A model generated the notes under the pieces. The model was given only the letters and a program-made list of their open reading frames with translations, ran no database searches and was not told where the DNA came from. Shown piece by piece: positions 1-5,054 of a stretch of DNA of 10,337 nucleotides. Both the position numbers and the translations under genes were made by a program. Positions within the stretch are counted from its first letter, which is position 1, and the number at the start of each line of letters is the position of its first letter. Source of the stretch: Deltaproteobacteria bacterium (lineage in GTDB: Bacteria; Desulfobacterota; Desulfobaccia; Desulfobaccales; Desulfobaccaceae); the NCBI GenBank assembly GCA_016874895.1, contig VGSX01000111.1:1-10337 (forward strand). The letters run 5' to 3'.

Positions 1-268
1 GACCGGGCTGGTGCGCCCGGAGGAAACCGCGGTGGTGGACGCCACGGCCCATCACCTGAAATTCATCGGTTTCCAACAGATGTACTTCGACAACACTTTC
101 CCGCCGGAATTCCAGGTCACCCCCAAACCGGAATACCAGAATCACCCCCGCCTCCTCACCCCAGCCACCATGCCGGCCCACTCCCCCTGGACCCCGGAGG
201 AAGTAGAGGAGTTTACCAAAGACCTGGTGGGGCAGGTGGCCGCAGCCTTGGGCCTGAAAAGAAAATAG
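1..268 (+). CDS. 3' end of a plus-strand gene, probably threonine synthase (PLP enzyme)
   Basis: The reading frame is open from base 2 to a TAG at 266-268 and enters from outside the window, so only the last 88 residues are visible. The piece contains the stretch DATAHHLKFIGFQQMYFD, then a proline-rich FPPEFQVTPKPEYQN segment, and ends in an acidic helix and a basic tail (GLKRK). I recall TAH-LKF-GFQ-MYF followed by FPPE and a KPE-N-P segment from the C-terminal region of the long bacterial/archaeal threonine synthases. These convert O-phosphohomoserine to threonine in the cytoplasm. No PLP-lysine or phosphate-binding motif lies inside the fragment, so the identity rests on recalled C-terminal similarity. 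GTG at 11 is an internal Val codon, not a start. The next gene is 217 bp away behind its own promoter, so there is no sign of an operon with arsR. Confidence 0.5.
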   Translation, partial: TGLVRPEETAVVDATAHHLKFIGFQQMYFDNTFPPEFQVTPKPEYQNHPRLLTPATMPAHSPWTPEEVEEFTKDLVGQVAAALGLKRK

Positions 269-275
269 ACCGGAG

Positions 276-305
276 GGCCGGGAGGGAATAATCGATCTCC
301 GGGCT
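276..305 (+). terminator. GC-rich stem-loop just after the first gene, possible terminator
   Basis: Eight bases after the TAG, GGCCGGGAG (276-284) can pair with CTCCGGGCT (297-305) if one G is bulged on each side. The loop is about 12 nt. Only a short pyrimidine tract (TTTCCTT) follows, about five bases further on, so this is a weak intrinsic-terminator candidate. Position and GC content support it; the poor U-tract argues against it. Confidence 0.3.
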
Positions 306-314
306 GGCCTTTCC

Positions 315-388
315 TTGTCATTCTGAGCAAAGCGAAGAATCTAATGTCTATTACAAGTTAAGATCCTTCACTTCGTTCAGGATGACAA
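315..388. repeat. Imperfect inverted repeat of the dispersed 'TCATTCTGAGC / TTCGTTCAGGATGA' type
   Basis: Left arm 315-342 and right arm 361-388 are 28 nt each and match at 23 positions as inverted complements, around an 18-nt spacer (343-360). All five differences are transitions, so several mismatches become G-U pairs in one or other transcript strand. The arm core TTGTCATTCTGAGC...GAAGAATCT is a sequence I recall as a common intergenic dispersed repeat in many environmental bacterial genomes, usually called MITE-like or REP-like. There are no transposase remnants and I saw no clear target-site duplication. It lies between the threonine-synthase-like gene and the arsR promoter, where it could also act as an mRNA hairpin. 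Confidence 0.7.
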
Positions 389-449
389 AAAACAACTATT
401 CTGCCAGAGGCTCTTCCTATAATAGTTTTACTCGATTAGAGGTTTACCC

Positions 450-478
450 TTGACAGATTGAAATTGCGGTGTTACTAT
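450..478 (+). promoter_or_regulatory. Strong sigma70-type promoter of the arsR-family gene
   Basis: Consensus -35 TTGACA at 450-455, a 17-nt spacer (456-472), and -10 TACTAT at 473-478, five of six bases to consensus. The usual +1, about 7 nt after the -10, falls at about 485-486, on or beside the A of the first ATG at 486. Little or no 5' leader is therefore expected. Confidence 0.75.
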
Positions 479-487
479 TATTTCAAT
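457..487. promoter_or_regulatory. Candidate autoregulatory operator overlapping the arsR promoter
   Basis: ATTGAAAT (457-464) and ATTTCAAT (480-487) are perfect 8-bp inverted copies separated by 15 bp. The pair covers the spacer, the -10 and the start site. ArsR-family dimers typically bind AT-rich interrupted inverted repeats overlapping their own promoter and leave when they bind ligand. That this protein binds here is inference from position and symmetry. Confidence 0.5.
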
Positions 488-890
488 GATGCGCAACTAT
501 AAAAAATCAGAAAAGTCACCTACTCCCCCCCTGTCCGCCGAGGAGGCCCGCTTCTTCGAGCTGCAGGCCGATATCTGCCAGACCCTGGCCAATCCCAAGC
601 GTCTGCAGATATTGAACCTTCTCAAGGATGGGGAGCGTTCCGTGGGGGCCATGGTGGAAGCCCTGGAGATCGCCAAGCCGAATCTCTCCCAGCACCTGGC
701 GGTGATGCGGCAGAAGGGCATCCTGGCCACCCGGCGGGAGGGAACCACGATTTTCTATCGGCTGGCCACCCCCCACATCACAGAGGCCTGCCGGGTGATG
801 CGCCAGGTGCTGCTGGAGGCCCTGGCGGAGCGGGGCTCCCTGTCCCGGGAGCAGCCGGAGGCGAAGCAGCCCGACGACGCGCATCTTTAG
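486..890 (+). CDS. ArsR/SmtB-family winged-helix transcriptional repressor
   Basis: This 134-residue protein is a small cytoplasmic DNA-binding dimer of the ArsR/SmtB family. Family hallmarks are LANPKRLQILNLL (34-46), the recognition-helix region AKPNLSQHLAVMRQKGIL (63-80) and the beta-wing RREGTTIFYRL (83-93). A charged C-terminal tail from about residue 114 is probably disordered. The ELCVCDL-type metal motif of classic ArsR/CadC is absent (here RSVGAMVEAL), and the SmtB-type alpha-5 Asp-His pair is not seen. The only cysteines are C31, before the first conserved helix, and C102, in the last helix. Ligand or signal is therefore unknown; a thiol/redox signal is possible but unproven. Tandem ATGs stand at 486 and 489 with no Shine-Dalgarno, and the promoter is immediately upstream, so the message is probably leaderless. 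The Fe-S membrane protein gene starts 215 bp downstream and may be a target. Confidence 0.93.
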   Translation: MMRNYKKSEKSPTPPLSAEEARFFELQADICQTLANPKRLQILNLLKDGERSVGAMVEALEIAKPNLSQHLAVMRQKGILATRREGTTIFYRLATPHITEACRVMRQVLLEALAERGSLSREQPEAKQPDDAHL

Positions 891-931
891 GCCGCTATAT
901 GTATGGGGACCGGGAGGGAAAGTTCAAAGTT

Positions 932-971
932 CGAAGGGATAAGGGCAACAATTAAAAATCTTTTCCCTTCG
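932..971 (+). terminator. Stem-loop after arsR, possible terminator or mRNA 3' structure
   Basis: CGAAGGGATAAG (932-943) pairs with CTTTTCCCTTCG (960-971) over 12 positions with a single T-T mismatch, around a 16-nt AT-rich loop. It begins 41 bp after the arsR stop. No T-run follows, so it is not a typical intrinsic terminator, but it is the best hairpin in the 215-bp gap. An isolated run of nine T at 1032-1040 lies too far away to belong to it. Confidence 0.35.
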
Positions 972-1054
972 GCATTGCCGGGCTTGCCCTGTCTGCCATT
1001 GCCGACGAATCCGGGCCGCTTCCTAATGCTGTTTTTTTTTAATCATTATATTGC

Positions 1055-1070
1055 TTTATTGCGCAATTAA
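1055..1070. promoter_or_regulatory. Palindrome in the AT-rich leader of the polyferredoxin gene, possible operator
   Basis: ATTGCGCAAT (1058-1067) is a perfect 10-bp palindrome. With flanks, 14 of 16 positions are symmetric across 1055-1070. It sits in a strongly AT-rich stretch (about 1030-1093) directly before the SD. I could not settle on a convincing -35/-10 pair there. The half-site ATTGCG also occurs in the arsR promoter at 463-468, a weak hint of a common regulator. Confidence 0.3.
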
Positions 1071-1093
1071 TAATTATTTTAATAATAATAATT

Positions 1094-1098
1094 GGAGG
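1094..1098 (+). promoter_or_regulatory. Ribosome binding site fixing the polyferredoxin start
   Basis: GGAGG at 1094-1098 stands 7 nt before the ATG at 1106. This decides for that start over an ATG at 1051 in another frame, whose short reading frame overlaps the gene. It also contrasts with the SD-less arsR start. Confidence 0.85.
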
Positions 1099-1105
1099 AC
1101 TCACC

Positions 1106-1873
1106 ATGTCAACCGCAACTTACCAGGATTCCCTGGCCTGTGGATTACAGCCCCAGCCGTCGACCGCCGATGCCGGGGCCCTCACCCGGCGGGAAAGAAA
1201 GACCCAGGCCGCCCGCGCTGCGCACGTCCGCAAGATTAAACAACTCATTATGGGAAGCGCTTTTATAGTGTTTCTCGCCGCCGGTTGGTTCTATCCCCTC
1301 ATCGGCTACTTTATCCCGCTGTGCATGCTGCTGGGCATCGGCATCGCTGCTTTCCAGGGCCGATCCTGGTGCAACTGGCTCTGCCCCCGGGGCTCTTTTG
1401 CCGACAGCCTTTTGAGCCGGGTGAGCCGCCATGGCCGGATTCCCCAGGCCCTGCGCTCCACCCCCATGCGGCTGGGGGTCATGGGCCTGCTCATGACCGT
1501 GCTCACGGTGCAGCTCATCCGCCTCTGGCCCGACCCCTGGGCCATCGGCGGCTTTTTCGTCATCCTGCTCACCATCACCACCGGGGCCGGGGTTATTCTC
1601 GGGGTTATCTTCCAGCAGCGGAGCTGGTGCTACCTCTGCCCCATCGGCACCATGTCCAACTGGGTGGGACAAAACCGGCAGCCCCTGCATCTGGAGCAGT
1701 CGCAGTGCCGGGATTGCGGCCTGTGCGCTAAAAAATGCCCCATGCAACTGGCGCCGGTGGGTTTAAGGGAGCCGGGCGGTATGAACCAGCGCGGGGATTG
1801 CCTGAAATGCAGTGTCTGCGTGGATAATTGCCCCACCGCGGCCTTAAGCTGGACCACCGCGGCCGGTAAGTAG
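1106..1873 (+). CDS. NapH/YccM-like 4Fe-4S polyferredoxin membrane protein
   Basis: A 255-residue integral membrane electron-transfer protein. After a basic, soluble N-terminus (1-46) come hydrophobic segments at about 47-60 and 62-82, then CNWLCP (C89, C93). Two more membrane segments follow (about 122-140 and 146-169), then CYLCP (C175, C178). A C-terminal two-cluster ferredoxin domain has CxxCxxCxxxCP twice: C201/C204/C207/C211 and C232/C235/C238/C242. This is the NapH/NosR/RdxA/YccM architecture: quinol-side membrane helices passing electrons to or from cytoplasmic [4Fe-4S] clusters. No nap or nos genes are in view, so the redox partner is unknown and a nitrate-reductase role should not be assumed. 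It follows arsR on the same strand, so ArsR control is plausible by adjacency. It is convergent with the mscS gene. Confidence 0.88.
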   Translation: MSTATYQDSLACGLQPQPSTADAGALTRRERKTQAARAAHVRKIKQLIMGSAFIVFLAAGWFYPLIGYFIPLCMLLGIGIAAFQGRSWCNWLCPRGSFADSLLSRVSRHGRIPQALRSTPMRLGVMGLLMTVLTVQLIRLWPDPWAIGGFFVILLTITTGAGVILGVIFQQRSWCYLCPIGTMSNWVGQNRQPLHLEQSQCRDCGLCAKKCPMQLAPVGLREPGGMNQRGDCLKCSVCVDNCPTAALSWTTAAGK

Positions 1874-1903
1874 GCCTTCCGTGCTGCCTCCAAGAAAAAA
1901 CAA

Positions 1904-1939
1904 GGAAAAGGGAACTAATTGATTATCCTTCCCTTTTCC
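1904..1939. terminator. Stem-loop between convergent genes, possible terminator
   Basis: GGAAAAGGGAA (1904-1914) and TTCCCTTTTCC (1929-1939) are perfect 11-bp inverted copies with a 14-nt loop, beginning 31 bp after the polyferredoxin stop. The facing mscS gene ends at 2013, so a hairpin here could end transcription from either side. A proper T-run is missing on both strands. The right arm is also part of the TTCCCTN heptad repeat. Confidence 0.4.
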
Positions 1940-1985
1940 CTCTTCCCTGTTCTTCACCTCAACCGCTGCCTCCGCCCAGGACCGT
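1929..1985 (-). pseudogene. Fossil 3' end of an outer-membrane efflux channel gene (copy A of a direct repeat)
   Basis: On the minus strand, 1959-1985 reads T-V-L-G-G-G-S-G-stop, almost the last residues of the intact channel gene (T-V-L-G-G-G-S-D-stop at 3653-3679). At DNA level 1956-1985 matches 3650-3679 at 28 of 30 bases. The flanking TTCCCTN heptads (1929-1949) match 3624-3644 at 20 of 21, with only a one-base length difference between the two blocks. Further upstream on the minus strand similarity fades, and the frame reaches the mscS stop codon at 2013-2015 within ten codons. I read this as the surviving tail of a second channel gene, or a tail copied by a recombination event that brought in mscS. 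It encodes no working protein. Confidence 0.6.
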
Positions 1986-2012
1986 TAGGTTCCCAATACC
2001 TAAGGCTGGGCT

Positions 2013-3341
2013 TCATCCTTCCTCCGGTCCGGTCCGAATTTTGCTATCAGGGACTGTCTTTAAGTTCACATCTCTCTGGGGGAACGGAATCTGGATGTTG
2101 TGCTCCCGAAATTCCTTCCAGATCCCCCAATACAATTCGCTCCTGACGTTAGCGACGCCATTTTGGGGGTCTCTGATCCACACCCGAAGTTCCAGGTTAA
2201 TGGCGCTGTCCCCAAAGCCCATCAACCGACAGGCAGGCCTGGGGTCCTGGAGAATCCGGGGGGTGCGCCCGGCTACCGCCAACATCAGGTCCCGGGCTTT
2301 CTCCAGGTCTGATTCATAGGAGACTCCCAGTGGCAGATGTAACCGGATGAAATTATGAGAATGGGACCAGTTAATCACTCTGTCGCTAATAAATTTTTCA
2401 TTGGGGATAAGATGCTCTGTGCCATCCCGGGAAATCACGGAGGTATAGCGGCTGCCCAGGGAGTTAATCCAGCCGAAGGTATCATCCAGTTGAATCACGT
2501 CACCAGGTTTAATGGATTTATCCGCCAGGATGATAAACCCGCTTATTACATTAGCCACCACTTTTTGCAGGCTAAAACCAAGCCCCAGCCCCAGGGCGCC
2601 GCCAAACAGAGCGAAGACAGTGATATCAAGACCTAAATAGTGTAATATCAATAGGATGGAGGCGAAAAAAAGAAAAATGCCCCCGAGCTTGGAGAACAGG
2701 ATCTGCACCGCCGGCGTCAGGTCGGAGACCGCGGTAAGCCAGAAATGCCAGACAAACAATAGCTTCCGGCAGAACCAATACAGCATTAATGATAATACTG
2801 AGGCCCGTAAAATGATGAGGAGAGACAGATGCACCTGGCCGAGGTTAAAATCTATATGCTGCAAAAAATCGAGCAAAGGATCAATTGTCCGAAACATATA
2901 AAGCATGGCCCAAAACCAGATGACTGCTGTCAAGATGCTGGCCCAGACCCGGTTGTGCATCTGCCCGGTGATAAAACGCACCATGCTTATGGTGAGCAGG
3001 ATTATGCTGGCAATATGGAGACCATCATGCGGCCAATTGAGATGCCCGGCAACCCGCCAGGCAATGATGACGATAAGAGACGCCAAGAAGGGGCTGATAA
3101 TTTTTAAAAATGAGATTATGGTGTCCAGATCGTCGCACTTTTCCTGCCGGGCGGCGCATTTTTCTCTCTGGCGGTCACACCAGGTTTGCATTGACCGGAT
3201 TGCCCTGCTCGCCAACAGGAGGGCCAGGCCGACGACAGCAATTTGAGCCGCCATGGCCCAGGAGAGCACCTCTGTAAAGAAATATTTCCGGGTCTGGGAG
3301 AAAAATTTTTCCACCATAGCAGGATCATTCAAAAACTGCAT
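2013..3341 (-). CDS. MscS-family small-conductance mechanosensitive ion channel
   Basis: A 442-residue inner-membrane channel that opens under membrane tension to release solutes on osmotic downshock. Hydrophobic segments lie at about 25-46, 75-98, 108-125, 133-151, 168-190 and 211-238. The family's pore helix follows, with the Gly/Ala-rich stretch ALFGGALGLGLGFSLQK (244-260) and then VVANVISGFIILADKSIKPGD. The beta domain (about 279-327) includes GTEHLIPNEKFIS, and the alpha/beta domain ends with IPFPQRDVNLK (418-428), a typical MscS C-terminus. The extra N-terminal helices make it longer than the three-helix E. coli MscS (286 residues). The ATG at 3341 has AGAGGA five bases upstream. It is transcribed alone toward the polyferredoxin gene. 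Hand-counted lines inside it run from 43 to 58% GC, lower than one counted line of the pump gene. It is bracketed by direct repeats of the channel-gene tail. Confidence 0.95.
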   Translation of the reverse strand: MQFLNDPAMVEKFFSQTRKYFFTEVLSWAMAAQIAVVGLALLLASRAIRSMQTWCDRQREKCAARQEKCDDLDTIISFLKIISPFLASLIVIIAWRVAGHLNWPHDGLHIASIILLTISMVRFITGQMHNRVWASILTAVIWFWAMLYMFRTIDPLLDFLQHIDFNLGQVHLSLLIILRASVLSLMLYWFCRKLLFVWHFWLTAVSDLTPAVQILFSKLGGIFLFFASILLILHYLGLDITVFALFGGALGLGLGFSLQKVVANVISGFIILADKSIKPGDVIQLDDTFGWINSLGSRYTSVISRDGTEHLIPNEKFISDRVINWSHSHNFIRLHLPLGVSYESDLEKARDLMLAVAGRTPRILQDPRPACRLMGFGDSAINLELRVWIRDPQNGVANVRSELYWGIWKEFREHNIQIPFPQRDVNLKTVPDSKIRTGPEEG

Positions 3342-3429
3342 GATATTCCTCTGTTGGAGGCTCCCCGGGTTTTGCCGGCAATCTTTTATCGTAACCCAGA
3401 TAACTAATAAAAACTGGCGGTCCTGATTA

Positions 3430-3441
3430 TCCCATATGGGA
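3430..3441. repeat. Perfect 12-bp palindrome upstream of mscS
   Basis: TCCCATATGGGA is symmetric over all 12 bases and lies about 90 bp before the mscS start. It could be a dimeric regulator site for mscS. No second copy was noticed in the window and the regulator is unknown. Confidence 0.3.
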
Positions 3442-3466
3442 GGGGGAATAGGAAGAAATTAAGTAA

Positions 3467-3605
3467 GCGTTCAGCGGTCAGCTTGCAGCCGTCAGCTAAT
3501 GCTTTAAATTAAAATAGTTATTCTAAGGTGGTGGATCACTGGTTTTTCGCTTAGTTTCCCTAACCCATTGTTTTTGCTGAAAGCTGATTGCTGATAGCTG
3601 AACGC
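3467..3605. repeat. Long inverted repeat built from 7-nt units (TCAGCNN / GCTGANN)
   Basis: The left arm 3467-3499 and right arm 3573-3605 are 33 nt each and match as inverted complements at 25 positions, around a 73-bp spacer. Each arm is itself a tandem array with period 7: TCAGC repeats at seven-base steps on the left, GCTGA on the right. Mismatches between arms fall almost entirely in the two variable bases of each unit. I recall similar 'TCAGCnnTCAGC' strings between genes in deltaproteobacterial and other genomes, where their role is unclear. Confidence 0.7.
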
Positions 3606-3623
3606 CTACGAAATTAATAACGC

Positions 3624-3679
3624 TTCCCTCTTCCCTCTTCCCTGCTTTAACCTCAATCGCTGCCCCCGCCCAGGACCGT
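3624..3679 (-). repeat. Copy B of the direct repeat: heptads plus the last codons of the channel gene
   Basis: This 56-nt block consists of three TTCCCTN heptads (3624-3644), a 5-nt junction, and the final codons and stop of the outer-membrane channel gene (3650-3679). It is the intact partner of 1929-1985. The two copies lie in the same orientation about 1.64 kb apart, with mscS between them. Confidence 0.7.
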
Positions 3680-5053
3680 ATAGAGCCGCACCTGATTGGC
3701 AAGCTGGGCCAGGCGGGTGGCGATGAGGCCCTGTTGCGCGGCATAGAGGGAGCGTTGGGCGTCCAGGACGGTCAGATAGATATCGATGCCCTTCTCGTAG
3801 CGGGCGTTGGAAAGCTGATAGGCCCTCGCCGTGGCCTCCACCAGGGATTGCTGGGCGGCCAGCTGATCCCCGATGGTCCCCCGGGTGGCCAGGGCGTCGG
3901 CTACTTCCCGAAAGGCCGTCTGGATGGCCTTTTCGTATTTGGTCAGGGCGATTTCCCTCTCCACCCGGGTGGCTTTGAGCCCCGACCAGGTGCGGGCATC
4001 GAAAATCGGCAGAACGAGGCGAGGGGCGTAATTCCAGACATAGGAACCGGACTGGAAAAGGCCCCCCAGGTCGCCGCTGGCCGTGCCGAAGGCCGAAGTC
4101 AGGGAAATACGGGGGAAGAAAGCCGCCCGGGCCGCGCCGATATTGGCGTTGGCAGCCTTGAGGAGGCTTTCTGCCTGGAGGATATCGGGGCGCCCCAGGA
4201 GCACCTCGGAGGACAGGCCGGGAGTCACCTCCGCCATGGGTTTTATCGTGCTTAACTCCTGGGGCAGCAAGGCGGCCGGCACCAGCGCGCCGGCCAGCAG
4301 ATTCAGGGCATTTTCATCCTGGGCCGCCAGTTCGGTATAGAGGGCCACGTCCACCCGGGCCGCCTCCAGGCGCGTCTGGGCCTGGCGCAGGTCCAGTTCC
4401 GGGGCCAGCCCTACCTCAAAACGCCGCCGGATGAGATTGTAGGCGTCCTGCTGCGTCTTCAGGGTGGACTGGGCCAGTTTGAGGTTTTCCCGATCCGAGG
4501 CCAGGGTGAGATAGGCGTTGGCAATTTCCGCCAGCAGCAATATCTGGGCGCTGCGGCGGCCCTGGGCCGTGGCAAAATATTCTTCCAGGGCGCTTTGGGC
4601 CAGGCTGCGGATGCGCCCGAAGAAATCGATCTCCCAGGCGGTAAGCCCCAGATTGACGCCGTATTGTTCCACGGTGGTTAAACCTTTGGTGCCGGAAAGG
4701 TGCACCCGCTCCCGGCTGGCCCGGGCCCCCGCCTCCACTGCAGGATAAAGTTCGGCCCGCTGGATGCGATATAACGCCCGGGCCCGTTCCACATTCAGAG
4801 TGGCCAGCCGCAAATCGCGGTTGTTTTCCAGGGCCGTGGTGATGATCTCCTGCAATTTGACATCGGTAAAAAAGTCCCGCCAGGGCAGGTCCTCGGCCAG
4901 AGGCGCCCCTGGGGAGGCGGCGGCGTTCTTATAGGCCGGGCCGCTGGGCCAATCCACAGGGATAGGTGCACTGGGCCGGGAATATTTCGGCGTCATGGTG
5001 CAGCCGCCGAGCACAACGGCTGCCAAGGCCAACCATAAAAACTTCCGGATCAT
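3653..5053 (-). CDS. RND efflux outer-membrane channel lipoprotein (NodT/OprM family)
   Basis: The 466-residue outer-membrane exit duct of the tripartite pump; homologues form TolC-like trimers. It begins with a lipoprotein signal peptide whose lipobox LGGC places the lipidated cysteine at residue 18. Two outer-membrane efflux repeats follow, roughly 65-255 and 285-455. Family features are WEIDFFGRIRSL (140-151), LLGRPDILQAE (285-295), FFPRISLT (312-319) and ARYEKGIDIYLTVLDAQRSLY near the end, closing with YTVLGGGSD. I start it at ATG 5053, not at the in-frame ATG 5146: the upstream 31 residues lie inside the pump gene, whereas 5053 gives a clean signal peptide. Its ATG is one base beyond the pump's TGA, with GAGGG about 8 bases upstream, so the two are translationally coupled. 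It is the last gene of the operon. Confidence 0.95.
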   Translation of the reverse strand: MIRKFLWLALAAVVLGGCTMTPKYSRPSAPIPVDWPSGPAYKNAAASPGAPLAEDLPWRDFFTDVKLQEIITTALENNRDLRLATLNVERARALYRIQRAELYPAVEAGARASRERVHLSGTKGLTTVEQYGVNLGLTAWEIDFFGRIRSLAQSALEEYFATAQGRRSAQILLLAEIANAYLTLASDRENLKLAQSTLKTQQDAYNLIRRRFEVGLAPELDLRQAQTRLEAARVDVALYTELAAQDENALNLLAGALVPAALLPQELSTIKPMAEVTPGLSSEVLLGRPDILQAESLLKAANANIGAARAAFFPRISLTSAFGTASGDLGGLFQSGSYVWNYAPRLVLPIFDARTWSGLKATRVEREIALTKYEKAIQTAFREVADALATRGTIGDQLAAQQSLVEATARAYQLSNARYEKGIDIYLTVLDAQRSLYAAQQGLIATRLAQLANQVRLYTVLGGGSD

Positions 5054-5054
5054 C

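Larger units (their letters stand above)
3342..3652. other. 311-bp noncoding gap between the efflux operon and mscS
   Basis: This gap holds the mscS leader with its SD at about 3347-3352 and a perfect 12-bp palindrome TCCCATATGGGA at 3430-3441. It also holds the heptad inverted repeat (arms 3467-3499 and 3573-3605) and the TTCCCTN heptads at 3624-3644. No reading frame here looks coding and no convincing -35/-10 pair for mscS could be chosen. A minus-strand transcript from the operon would contain both arms of the inverted repeat as a long 3' hairpin, so this may be the operon's 3' end. Confidence 0.7.

Noticed and set aside
418..423. Perfect TATAAT upstream of arsR as the main promoter
   Set aside because: No acceptable -35 is found at 15-19 bp upstream, whereas TTGACA-N17-TACTAT at 450-478 is much better.
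394..427. Inverted pair AACTATT (394-400) / AATAGTT (421-427) as a regulatory hairpin
   Set aside because: The arms are only seven AT-rich base pairs around a 20-nt loop, which is likely by chance in this composition.
486..890. BigR/SqrR-type persulfide sensor or classic arsenic/cadmium sensor
   Set aside because: The cysteine position in the BigR RLMLVC stretch is Asn44 here, and the ELCVCDL metal motif is absent. The two cysteines present are elsewhere, so neither label is supported.
1032..1040. Run of nine T as an intrinsic terminator for arsR
   Set aside because: No stem lies directly before it; the nearest good hairpin ends at 971, about 60 bases away.
1145..1747. Long antisense open frame across the polyferredoxin gene, and similar antisense frames across the efflux genes (for example 3734-4255, 7287-7808, 8424-9053)
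   Set aside because: They are frame shadows of high-GC genes. The opposite strand encodes well-conserved proteins in each case, and the antisense products have no recognisable domains and low-complexity composition.
3467..3605. CRISPR array
   Set aside because: The repeat units are only 7 nt, with no spacers of 25 nt or more and no cas genes. It is a tandem heptad array in inverted orientation.
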